Shown here: positions 18,506 to 29,770 of the stretch, one piece after another
How the letters are laid out: each line of letters opens with the position of its first letter
Position numbering within the stretch: position 1 is the first letter of the stretch
Assembly (NCBI RefSeq): GCF_963678635.1
Contig: NC_087065.1
Span: 51,837,858-51,901,857 of the forward strand
Direction: 5' to 3'
Source of the DNA: Symsagittifera roscoffensis
Lineage: Eukaryota > Xenacoelomorpha > Acoela > Convolutidae
Length of the DNA stretch: 64,000 nucleotides
The notes under the pieces: model-generated
Seen by the model: only the letters and a program-made list of their open reading frames with translations
Database searches by the model: none
Told to the model about the DNA's origin: nothing
Translations under genes and position numbers: made by a program

Positions 18506-20000
18506 AAACAGCTAGAAAGGTTTGCCGAAATGTTTCCTGGCTTTGTCAAAATGTTATATTGAATTAGATTCAAGACTCCAAACAAATTAGCTTCAAACAA
18601 TATACCATGTAAATATGTTCAAAATTTAATCTTGTTAACTAAAGTATTTAAAGAATTGTCTTCTACCGATGCTTCGTATTTTTTGGCAACTACTTCTCGA
18701 ATCTTAGAATTATAAATAAAGCTTTTTTTACATCTGTCGTATTTTTACCATTGCGATAAGCAAGGGTATTAATATCGGTTACAAGACTTTTTTCCCGTAA
18801 ATAACTTTGTTCACAGAACGGTCAACTTTACTAGGAATGATATAAATCAACCTGCATAGTTGACATGTTCAATTTCTCGAAATTCAAATAAAACTACTAT
18901 CACTTGTAATTACGTGTAGTCCTTTTCGGGCAATAAATTTTGTATGAAATTTAAAAAAAAAATAAACTCATTGCTGCGGATTCATGGTTTTCGTCCTAGT
19001 TTTAGTCAATTCATTTTTCGTTTTGAAAAATTTCCATTTTTTATTATCTGTTTTATTATCTGTTCGGATTTTATCGGCTAAACTTTTAACACATGGGTTA
19101 TACTTGGATTAAAAACAGATTTTAGTACAATTGAAATTTCTGTATTTTATAAAATTAACAAGTCTGATTTTGAATAGTTTTAGTTTTTTTTTCGGCAAAA
19201 CGGTTTTGGCTTACGAAATCAATTTTGGCAACCTATTTTGTGTATTTTTAAGTGCAATTTTTTTCATGCTTCTATGTGTTACAGTTCGAATAGGTCGGAA
19301 ATTTTTTTAAAAAATCCGATTTTTTATATATCGGTTAAAGGGCTTTTTGTGGAGTCCTTTGAGAGCAATAAGGTGGACTACTTGTTATTGACTTACGTTT
19401 TTTTAATAACTCAAAGAAATATTTCCGCGCAACGTATGTCGGCTCAAGAATTGTGGGCTTTGTTAATTATTTGTAAGCTTTGTTTCGAAGCTTAATTGAC
19501 TTTTAATTGCATTACTTCTTGGAATCTTTTCCTGAATTGAATTCTTTTCAAGATAAAATCAAGACAAATGTTGGAAAATATTTTGATAGATTATTTTTTC
19601 TCGATACTCTTTTAAAAAAAAAAAGGATTTTCCTTGGCTTTATCTCTATTTCTGTCGGTAAGTTTGTCATGTTATGTATGTGTTGTGTACCCTTGCTATT
19701 TGAAAATTGAAATATAACTAACATCGTTTTGGTAGTAAGTAGGTTAAGTCTGTTTCCGGTGTTAAATTTTAAAATTTCGGATTTGTGCTTTTCGGCCTAG
19801 TTTCCGTCGGTTCAAATTTTTTTTGTATCGTTTTTTCGGCTTTTTGGTCAAGCATAGATTTTAATTTGATTTTGAAATTGATGTTGAAAGTTGTAACTTA
19901 TCATTTTAACAAGTCTGATTTTCAATAATTTTTAAAATATTTTTATATATATTTTTTTTCGATTAAACGGTTTTGGTTTTGTTTATGGCATAGAGAACTT
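18506..20000. repeat. AT-rich non-coding DNA
   Basis: A family A module lies at 18752-18825 (attgcgataagcaagggtattaatatcggttacaag...cccgtaaataactttgttcacag). Two stretches, about 18960-19220 and 19780-19990, share features (ttcggcctagtttccgtcggttcaa, aacaagtctgatttt.aatag, cggttttggttt) and look like diverged copies of one repeat. No gene is seen. Confidence 0.5.
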
Positions 20001-20800
20001 ATGTTGCGTTGTTTCAAGGGGGAAAATTCCTGTTTGACAAAATGAAGTTTTATTACACTTGCGAGAGCAATTCTGCTACAATCGGGAACCAGACTTTTCC
20101 CAGTAAACAACTTTTCTTACACGTTTTAAGTTTTCTTACACGTTTAAAAATTTCTTTAACTTGGTTTTGTAACAAACCTTCAGAACTTCCTGGTTACTTC
20201 TCGCTTGGCCTAGAGTTAACGCCGTCGCTTTTGTACACTTACGTCTGGGGTTCGACTCTCGGCCGGACCTTGGATTTTCAGTATGCATGCAATTGAAAAA
20301 ACAAATTGATAAAAATTGAATGGTTGGACTTCCGTTATTGTGCTTATGTTTTGTCAGCTTAGATGCCTCATCACACATCTTGTTTGTTCTTTAATCATTT
20401 TTTTGCAAAGACAAGTGTCATTCTTTGTACGTTCAGGGATGTGGACTTTAAACTTTTTCCAGCGCAACAAGTGACTGCTCAAAGATCGGCGGCTGTGTTG
20501 CCACATCACTGATTTTTCCGTGCTGTAGGCAGCGGTAGTTGAAAGTTCAAGTGTTGTTCATTCTAGACTCAGGTGGGACTATCATATTTTTTTTGCTCAA
20601 CTTGTGTCTGCTTAAAGATTGTCGGTTTTGTTTCCTCTTCGTAAATTTTATTCCGTTGCTGATTCAATACCCAAATTTCTGTCACGTTAGCCTAGAATGA
20701 ACTGCTGTCCAGACAAACGAAAGTTGATCAGGTTCTTATAAATTTTTTGAAATAAGTTTTTTTTATTATTTTTCCGTGTGCCGATTCATCTGCAAGTGGT
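20001..20800. repeat. Repeat cluster: family A, tRNA-like SINE head, family C
   Basis: A family A copy lies at about 20058-20125. A tRNA-like head lies at about 20200-20275, with a box A-like ttggcctagagttaacgcc and a box B-like ggttcgactct. Family C (ctcaaagatcggcggctgtgttgccacatcactgatttt and ttaaagattgtcggttttgtttcctcttcgtaaatttt) spans about 20460-20720 and recurs at about 47560-47990. No gene is seen. Confidence 0.5.
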
Positions 20801-23800
20801 GCGAAAATCAGCTTTGCCTCTGTATAAAATTTGTAATGGTGAGGGTAGTTTTGTTCCGGTTATTTTGAGCTTTTTAGCAATTAGTGATTTTTTTTCAGTT
20901 TTCGAATTTCTTTTTCATATGATTTCAATTATAGTTATTCATTTTTGTATCGCATTTACTGTGAAGCTCAGCTTCGACCGTTTTTAATTGACTTAAAAGG
21001 TCACGCACAAAAAAAACTTCTCGGTAATTTTCGCACGAAATTATCGGAGTTTTGTGTGCGATATCTGAGATTAAATCTTTTTGCCTCCAAACTTGTCTCC
21101 TTTTACTGCAACATTTCTTAAAATCACTCGGTAGCGTGGTGTTGAAGCAAGATTTTCCTATTTACGTATCACTTAAAGTTCGGACCAACATTTTTAGGGA
21201 TGATAAATGCACTTTTGGCAAATTTGGAAACCTTTTCATTCACTTTTTTCTTGGAGTTTGTTACGCTTTTTTAAATCCTTGCGATAAGCAAGTTTGTTGC
21301 CACCAGGTACCTGATTTATCTGCGCAAAGAAGTTTTTCACAGAATTTACCAAAGTTTTTGCAGTGTGTTACACATAACTGCTCAAATGAAAGCATGGCCA
21401 GTGTATTGGGTGCATGTGATTTGGGTGTACGTTGAGATTAGCAAAGTAATTGTTACTGGTGCCGAAAATTGAAAAATATACATTAAGTTTTTAACAAATT
21501 AGTCTAACAAATTTCGTCGAAACTTTTTGAGTTTAAGTTGTGCAATCAGCTATATTTTATTTTTGCGACCCGCTGGATCATATTCTTTGTTGCGCAGGTA
21601 ATTGAAATCTTGAGTTTTTTTGTATGTTTCATAATATAATTTTTCAATCGACTGATTTTGTTTTCGTTGCTTTCTAGCTTATTTTTTTTTGAAAGTTATC
21701 CTTTTGAATTATCAACTTGAGTTGATTACGCTAATTTTTTACTAAACTTTGTACGTTCTTCTGATTTTTTATGCTTCAGATTCATGAACGAAATCTAGCA
21801 AAATTATTTTATGTCTTTTGAAGTTGAATTTTTTGGAAATTTTTTGTTTCGGTTGTCTTTTTCACTCACAGCTAATTTTGATTGCTTTTTTGGCTTCGAT
21901 TTCAAGTGTGCATTTTTTGCTTATTTCAGTAGCTTTTGACAAGCCGTGTTCTATATAAAATTTTGTTCAACTGAATTTTTCTGTAAATTTTATTTTTCTG
22001 TGATCAGAATTTCTGTCCTTTGAAAAAGAGAATCCGATTTGTTTTCCGCTTGATAACTTTACAAAATCGTAAAATTTTTGGTGTTCTGTTTCTGATATAT
22101 TTCATTTATTTTTTCCGCTTTTTATTCAATTCATAAATCGAGTGTATTCATTTCAAGAATCGGAGGGGATTTTTTTTTTCAGTCAAATTGTCGTTTGCAG
22201 CGCGTATTGATTTTAGCATTTGTTAAATGAATTAAAATCGTTTCATTTTTAAAATAAAAAAATAGGAAAACAGTGTTTAACATCATTAACCGCGATTCAC
22301 AAATGGTTTCATCGTTGTCTTTTGAGAATTTGTATGCAGCGCGTAGAAGTTTGAAACATCAGTTAGAGTCAGACTGATTTTGTTGGTTATGTAGTTTTTG
22401 AATTCATTTTTGCTGGTGGTTGAAAAAAAATCTGGATACTGCTTGAAAATATCCGATGCCAAAAAATTTATACCTTGCTGAAGCTCTCTTTCCAAGTTCA
22501 TTTGCTAGCTGATGTTAAAATCCAATTATTTCAAATAGGTTCGTCTTAAATTCAGAAAGTTTTATGATTTAATTATTCCTTTGACACTAGTGAACAGTAA
22601 ATGTAATTCAATTTGTGTACCATAGTTTTTCCTGAAAACTAATTTAAAAGCTGCTAGCTGCTTGGTACTAATTTCAATTTTTTTTTGACGAAGGGTTTCG
22701 GTTGATTCTCTGTTCGACTGGGTGTTTAACTGCGATTAACAAGTTTATTGAAATCACGTACTGGACTCTCTTTTCTCCGTTAAATAAATGCTTATGGGAT
22801 CATACAAGAACACATTTTTAAGTGAGACTAGTGTTTCATAATTCATATCAGTTTTGTGCCAATTTGAATCTGTATTCTGATTTCACGAGAGTGGAATTTT
22901 AAGGCGTTTTTTAGTGTTAAGGCGATAAGCAAGCGTTATCAAAGTGGAGTATAGACTTTTTTCTTGTTAACAACTATTTTAACAGAATTGGTTGAATCAT
23001 TTGATAGCTTCCTTTTCTAATGAAGGTATTTTTTACGCGTGTCCGTGTCATACAAATAATGAATAAAATATTGAAACAAATGAATCCAGCTTAAGATTTG
23101 ATGCAAAATTATTCCTTAAGCTCAAATTTGATATTTGCAGTTTGATTTTTGATTTCTTCTCAAGTTCAGTTCATTTCCTTTGATGAATTCCACTATGGAA
23201 CAGCAAGTGTACAGATCACGAAAAACTTGATCGACCTCTAATTTCGGAAAGTGGATTTTTTGTTTTCAGATTTTCCAGCGGACTAAAAACTTCACCAATT
23301 GATCCAATTTTCTCAGATTGAGTTAATTTTAAAAAATGGCAATCATAAATTGTTAACGAATGTATTAATTTTGAATTTTGAAAGTTGAAGTTTTTTCTTT
23401 AAAAAAAACAAGTCCATTTGGTAATGTTTTCTAGCGTTCCTTGACTTTTATCCTACTGTCTGCTCGCTATGTTCATACTTTATGTTGGCTTTATTTTTCA
23501 AAATTTCGGGATGATCCAATGTTTTAGCTGTTTTGCGTTTTTGCGGTTATCGTTAACGTATTGACAATTTTCACTTGCTAGAGCAAGTGACTTGTAATCG
23601 GGAACTTGAAGTTTTTCCGGTAAACAACTTTTCCTACAACTTCTGCTGAAATGCTCATTTTTTTGAAAATTCAAATATTACTACCTCTTAGATTATTTAA
23701 GATAGTACTTAATATTTTCAATTTGTTTTTTGAAAAAAATTAATTTCGGGTTTCATGTTTTCGTCCCAATTTGTGTCGACTAATTTTCCTTTTTTTTACA

Positions 23801-24000
23801 AAAGAAATTTATACTAGGTGGTACGCTTTCCCAATTTTTTAATTTTAAAGTTTTTAATTTTTGATTTAAACAGTGTTACTATAATTGAATTTTCTCTGTA
23901 GTTTGTAAATTTACCAACTAAATTTTATTTCGTTCAAACGGGTTGGGCTTATTCAACTTCTGATGCGTAGTTTGAAGGGCTAATTTTTAAGCGCTTTTTT
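20800..24000. repeat. AT-rich repeat-laden DNA
   Basis: Family B copies lie at about 20790-20825 and 20949-20985. Family A copies lie at about 21281, 22920-22995 and 23573-23640. A stretch at about 23200-23480 recurs, diverged, at about 37340-37610 (ttttccagcggactaaaaacttcaccaattgatccaattttctcag compared with ccctgcggaatagtaatttacctattgatccagttttctcaa). The short frames here lack motifs. No gene is supported. Confidence 0.5.
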
Positions 24001-25850
24001 CATTTCAGTAAGGATGGATCGTAAAGGTTTTTTTACCCGAGCGAAGTGTAGTGTCATTTTACGGTTTGATTTCACTTCGGAAAAATGATCATTTTTCTTG
24101 ATGTATTTTACCAATTCTCAAAAAATTGTTATCAATGGAGAGACTGGCTATTTCTCTAGGGCCGTCATATACCGTTTGTCTCTTTCTTTCCTTCATCGGG
24201 CGTTTTGTGACTTTCAAAGTTTTCAAAGGGTAAGGAATTTTTGACCGACCTTTTTGGATTATTTTCTTTTTCTTGGAAGCTACCATGAAAATCTGAGGCG
24301 AAGGATTCAATACAAAAAGCGTGTTCTAGATTCCTCCGCTGCTTAAATCCCTACACCCTAATTCCGGTTGAAAAAGAGTTTTGGCCTTAGAAAATGTCCA
24401 ATGTTTTACATTTAGACCGTTTCTAGAACTTTTTCCTTTTCATCGAAAGCTCACTGTCAAATCGGAGGTTAAGGGTTTAATCGCAAGAACAGATTGTGAA
24501 TCTTCCTTGCACGGCAGTCTTTGCCCTAGTTTTTGTATGAAAAAGTCAGTTGCCTTGAAAATGTACAATTTTTGAAAGTGTGTTAGTTTTTTTGGAGAAT
24601 TTTAATTTTTTGGAAACTTCTGTCGACCCAAGTTTTTTCAACTCAGTTGCCGCTCAGTCATTGTAATTTAATGTTTGTTAAGGTTATCTGAAAACATCAT
24701 CCGAGACAAAGTTTTAAGTTTATTTCAGTTATAATTTCGATTTTTCAAGCAATTTTTTCAGGGTGATTTTCTTCCCTTTCGTTCACATAATGGTCAAAAT
24801 AAAAAGTTGTTTTGTACGGATGAACCATCTTGTTTTGCGACCTATATAGGTTTGTTTGTACATGCAGGATCTTGCAAATTTAATTTTTCTTGCGCTACCA
24901 GCTTCGTCTAGTTAGGTGTTTTAATTTTCCAGAGCCTTACTTTCAACTTGAATTGTCTTGGAAACTCAGATATATGGTTCAGCCTCCTGAAAAATTTTCG
25001 TAAATTGACTAATTATTGTGCATAAGCTTGTACACAATTCCAAGCGAACAACTATTAGCAGAATTTGCATCGAGCAACATCTCACGGATAGCTCAGAACA
25101 AACTTTTCCACGCTTCTCTTATCAAATGAGAAGAGTTTGTATCCTTCATGCCTTGGTCATTTTCTCTGATTGGCAGAACAATTAAGCAAAAGCTTGCAAA
25201 AAACCTGGAGTTGCAGCCTGAAAAACCATATACAGGAGCATCAAAATTTAAAGATAGCTCAAAAACAACCAGGATCGGAATTTCAGAAAGGAAATAAAAC
25301 CTTTCAACTCATATCTACAGAAAATTAACTCGACTCAATTTTTTTGCCCGCTGGATCAACAAAACAACTGTTTGGGTCGTTGCCAATTATCTTTTCAAAC
25401 TCTCAGCTAAGAGAAGAAATGAACAGGTCAAGCAACATCCGACTCTGATCCAACTGTTTGTATAATCACAAGCTGAATGACTAAATCTGAAAAGCAATGC
25501 GCAGTCTCGTTAATTGTGGCAGAAAAGACCACTCCAATCTGCAGCGACCAAAGCAAGTTGCAGATAAAACTCCAAATCATCAACAATCAAAAAACGTCAG
25601 TGTTAATTCCTATGTTGTTCCAACCCCACTAAGTGATTATACGTTGGTTCTAGAAGCACTGCCATATTAAGAATCAACTGTTGATTAGGCTGGTAACTGT
25701 ATTTATTGAAAACAAACTAATCAGATGTACGCAATGTTGGTCACTTGCAGCAGTTGTTCGTACATGTGCACGGCAACAGCTGACACTGACAAGCAACAAT
25801 GCGTTCTAACGCAAATAATTGATTTGAACGTATATTTTATGCAAATACCA
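24001..25850. repeat. AT-rich DNA with remnants of the 170-bp unit
   Basis: Two diverged units of the 170-bp repeat lie at about 24250-24600, with landmarks near 24320 and 24490. The remainder to 25.85 kb is unassigned. The part beyond about 25.1 kb is less AT-rich and may be decayed gag/protease sequence of the relic that follows. Confidence 0.45.
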
Positions 25851-28065
25851 ATATCACAGATTCATTCCAAGTTAAGTGATTTAGTTGAAAAAATTTGGAC
25901 TCTGGTCTTCGCTCTGAATCAGCAGTCCCTCAGCTCGGCTCCTCTGTTTTTTCTCCGACAATGTCTTTCAACCGTGCAGCTACATAATCGCTAACCACTG
26001 ATATTGATAATCAATGGAAACCGGTAACCATGTCCCCACAACCATGTGCCTGCAAACATCTGGTACCTTCCTCATTATCTGGTTACCAACCCGAATAAAT
26101 CTGGGAAGGTAAGACGAGTTGACATAGCTTCTTCAAAGTTAAAAGGTTTGTCATTAAACTCATGCCTTGAGTCACGTCCTGGCCTCCTTAACAATATTTT
26201 CGGGCTCTTGCTGTGCTTCAGAGAACATCCTATTGCATTTTCGTCGGACATAGAAGGCATGTTCTTGCAAATCGGAATAAAAAAAAGAAATTTACTCTGG
26301 AAGAGCTGAAGAAATTTCAAATGTTCACGCAAGTTTTATCATTGGGCGTACAAAAGTATTCCATAATTGGAGCTTCACGCAGCTCATTGATGGAGCCTGA
26401 CTCATGTGTTCACCAAATTAAATTCCAGTTCGATAGAATTTTTCTCTAGACTTATGGTACAACTGTCCTGTCATGGCTGATTTCGTGCTCAAAACAGAAT
26501 TTTTTTTGCTATTTGCGTAAACAAAATCCTCTCCTTGTAAAATGAATCAGCGGGACCACATTCCTGGTAAGATGAATCCTAGGTATCATGTAACCCGGGG
26601 TATCCTCCTTTCAGGCAAATACCGCTTCCGTATAACTTCGCTAGAGATGTTTTTGCAACCTCTAACTATTAACCAATCGGCTTTAGTCATGCTACAAAAG
26701 CTATTAAATCATTGTCTATTCAATCTCGGCCAGATTCTCCTCGGTTCTCGGATTGGCTTCGCTTCCTTCGTGTAGAAGCTCGCCAAAGTGCAGTTTTGTT
26801 TTAAGCTCATTGCGCTTCGCTCAACCACAGCAAATTTTTTCCTGAGCTTTGGAGAAATTACGAGAAAATGAGCTTTCAGACAAATGTACGATTCTTCCTT
26901 TTTCTCCGTTCTTGGATGGGAATGTTCTACTTTTCAACTCCCCACTGGATGACAGCGCTAAGTTTCCTAACAATTTGCATGCAAAAGATCACTCGACTCG
27001 ATTAATGCTGTAGCTTATACACAACAGGTACATGCATCTCAGAATGGAATACATCCGCAGATATGTACAGAACTTCTTTGTGATAGGGCTTCGCCAAGCT
27101 CTTTGACAAATCCGCACACGTTGTTTCTATTGTCGATGATTTCGATGGATTGTAATGACAACCAGTTCGATCGTTAACCCGCATGCAAATTTGAGAAACC
27201 TTTTAAGGATCCCCGTCCTTTCCGAAATGATGACATCGGTCTCTTTTTCATTGCATATAAGACGTTTACAGAAAATAACTACATATACCTGTTCACATGT
27301 TTGACGACACAAGCAGTACATCTCGAGACTATAAAGAGTCTATTTATCGACAAAGGCGGCTGTGCAATTGGGCGTTTGATAGCTCGAAGAGGACTGACCC
27401 AAAAAAAAATCGGAGAACCCGACTCTTTTCATATGAGCCCGCAAAGAAATCAAGACAGACCCGGTTGAAATAGACAAAGAAATCGTCCAAAATGTCATGA
27501 CAAACCACGACATCGATTGGAAAAAAAATCCACCATCGTCCTTTTATTTTTGTAGGGTGTGAGAAAGGCTGGTTTTGATGGTCAAACGAGCTTTCTTGCT
27601 CATCCTTGATTCTACCCGCCTGACTCAGGACTCAATGCGTGTCATTTGAGTCATGTCAGCAATGAGATAAGGACAATTTCCCGCTGACAAGCAACAGTGT
27701 CATGACTGGGATCTCCTTCTTTTTGTCGCCGTCAGCGATGCTGTAAACAACAACTCCCTGAAGCTCATTTCAAGATCTTGGAAGATTGTAAAAAAAAGAG
27801 AATGGATAACTTCTGGAAACGTCTCTTCGTAAATATGCTCCCATACGCCGTAAAAAATGGCGTCACACAGCAGACGAGGTTCGAGTCAGCGACATCGTTT
27901 GGATATTCTGGCCTCTGGGACGAGTGGCAAGAGATAATCTCTAGGCCTAACAGCATAGCTCGTGCGTGCATCGTAAAAACATTAACCAGAACCGTTGTTA
28001 AGTTGGGTTTGCTTCATTCTAGCGAAAACTTCGAGGACTCCCTCGAGGTTGTGAATGCCCATTAA
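25850..28065 (+). pseudogene. Decayed BEL/Pao element
   Basis: Frame-broken pieces of a second BEL/Pao pol lie in the correct order. A reverse transcriptase start at about 26035-26305 carries IWYLPHYLVTNPNKSGKVRR and later IAFSSDIEGMFLQIGI. An integrase core piece at about 27270-27420 carries LFTCLTTQAVHLETIKSLF and LIARRGLTQKKI. A DUF5641-like tail at about 27780-28065 has DNFWKRLF and ends near KLGLLHSSENFED. Stops and frameshifts separate the pieces, and the YxDD region is not readable. It is only distantly similar to the intact element at 5914, so this is an older insertion of another lineage. Confidence 0.8.
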
Positions 28066-29770
28066 TCTAGCTTTTTTTGTAGATTCATAATTATCAGCCC
28101 GCGCATTAGACTCCTGATTTTTTTAAAACTTATGAGATATACAGAACAGCAACCAAAAATGGGAAACTAAAGAAACAAAAGACTATTTATGACAAGCGCT
28201 GTAATGAATTCATTATTCTAGTTTTCAATCAGCTTTTGGCTTTGTCTTCGCGTGCTAATGCAACATGCATCTGTGTACATCAATTTTTTGTCTTTAATTA
28301 TACATCCGATAGCATGTGTTTGCAACCGGGTGCTAAGTTGTTTTCATTCAATACCTTTAGTCACAGATTGTAGCACATGACGTCAGAGTTTTTTTTTACT
28401 TGATATGACTTCATATGCAGCCGATTTTTTGCAGCACTCTATCAATGGCACTGTGGTTTCCTTGAGGCTTGTCAAGTCTACTGCGCTGATTTGAATTAAA
28501 TGGACAAAACGAACTGTATTCGAAATTTCAAACGCGTTTTTCTCAAATTGGGTTTTCTAAAAAAAATGAAGAAATCAAAAGTTGCGTAAATTTTCATCAG
28601 AGATAAGTTGGCTCAATTTTTTCTCCGATGCTCTCAATTAAAATGTTACCTCAAAATGGATCAATTTGGCTTTTTTATTTAATCAAGAGTTATGTTGAAA
28701 CTACTAAGTTAATTGACGAAATTTTTATATCAAAAGAAGCCTCTTGTACAGCCCAAAAAATTCCTGGAAGGCTAAAATTTCTTAAATTATGCGTAAAACG
28801 TTTGAATTTTGTTTTAATGCAAAGGTTTTGATTGTTTTATAGTTGATTGACCCTTTATGGTTTTCAACTAAAAATGTATTCTCGTACAGATTTTTGGAAA
28901 TTATATCTTTCTAGAATTTTGCTGAGCTGTTTAGGAGTCTTCATTTGATATAAATTTTTCATCAATTAACTTGTTGTTTTCAGCGTATTTCTTGAGCAAT
29001 TCAAAAAAGCCAAAATGATCCGTTTCTGGGGGTGAACTTTTGGTTGAGAATTTCGGGAAAAAATTGCGTCATATTAATTCTGATGAAATTCTAAACAACT
29101 TTTGTATTCTCCACGTTTTGTCAAGTCTTAACCTAATTTGAGGAAAACGTGTTTGAAATTTCCAATCGTGTTCGTTTTGTCCGGGTTAGTTAAAGCAGCA
29201 CTATGATTTTTTTTTGATATTAAAAGAACGCAGTGATCTTGGGATTTTTGTCGGGAACGCAGTGGGATTTTTGTCGGGTTAGTTTCCGATTTTTTACAAG
29301 CCAACTACATCGCTAAGTTGAATGCTAATTATAGAGGGCTGAGTGCTAAATAGCTTCTCGAATGTAACCTTCGTCAAATGTAATCGATTTTTTTATTGCA
29401 GTTTTTATCCTAAATTTGTCGTTTTTTTTAATATTCCCGATTTTTTCTGCTATTTTTTTGAGTTTCATTAAATATATTTCATAGCTTTTTATCAGAAAAA
29501 TGTCTGTGTATAATTCACACAATGAAAATACCTTTTCAATTCTTTCCAAATTTTTTCATAATACATTTTTTTTAGTTCTTGTCCTTTGGCGTTTTTTTCC
29601 TTAAATTCGTTCAGGTCTTTTCATTTTCTTGTTTACAGGCGTTATCTGTTGCCTCAATTTTTTCATAAACATTCATTTTCTTCTTTACATTTTTTGTGAC
29701 TGTTTTACACAATATGCATCATGAAATAAGGCGTTTAGCAATTTGAAATGTTGCAAGATTTCAGTTTATA
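28066..29770. other. AT-rich intergenic DNA before MPP10
   Basis: A weak family A-like copy lies at about 28311-28375. Two stretches repeat in inverted or diverged form around 28500-28620 and 29030-29180: 'tggacaaaacgaactgtattcgaaatttcaaacgcgtttttctcaaattgggtt' has its diverged reverse complement at 29140-29190. This suggests a palindromic transposon remnant of about 0.7 kb. No gene is seen. Confidence 0.4.

Noticed and set aside
21052-21435. A 127-codon frame as a gene
   Set aside because: Low-complexity T-rich translation containing a family A-like stretch; no homology seen.
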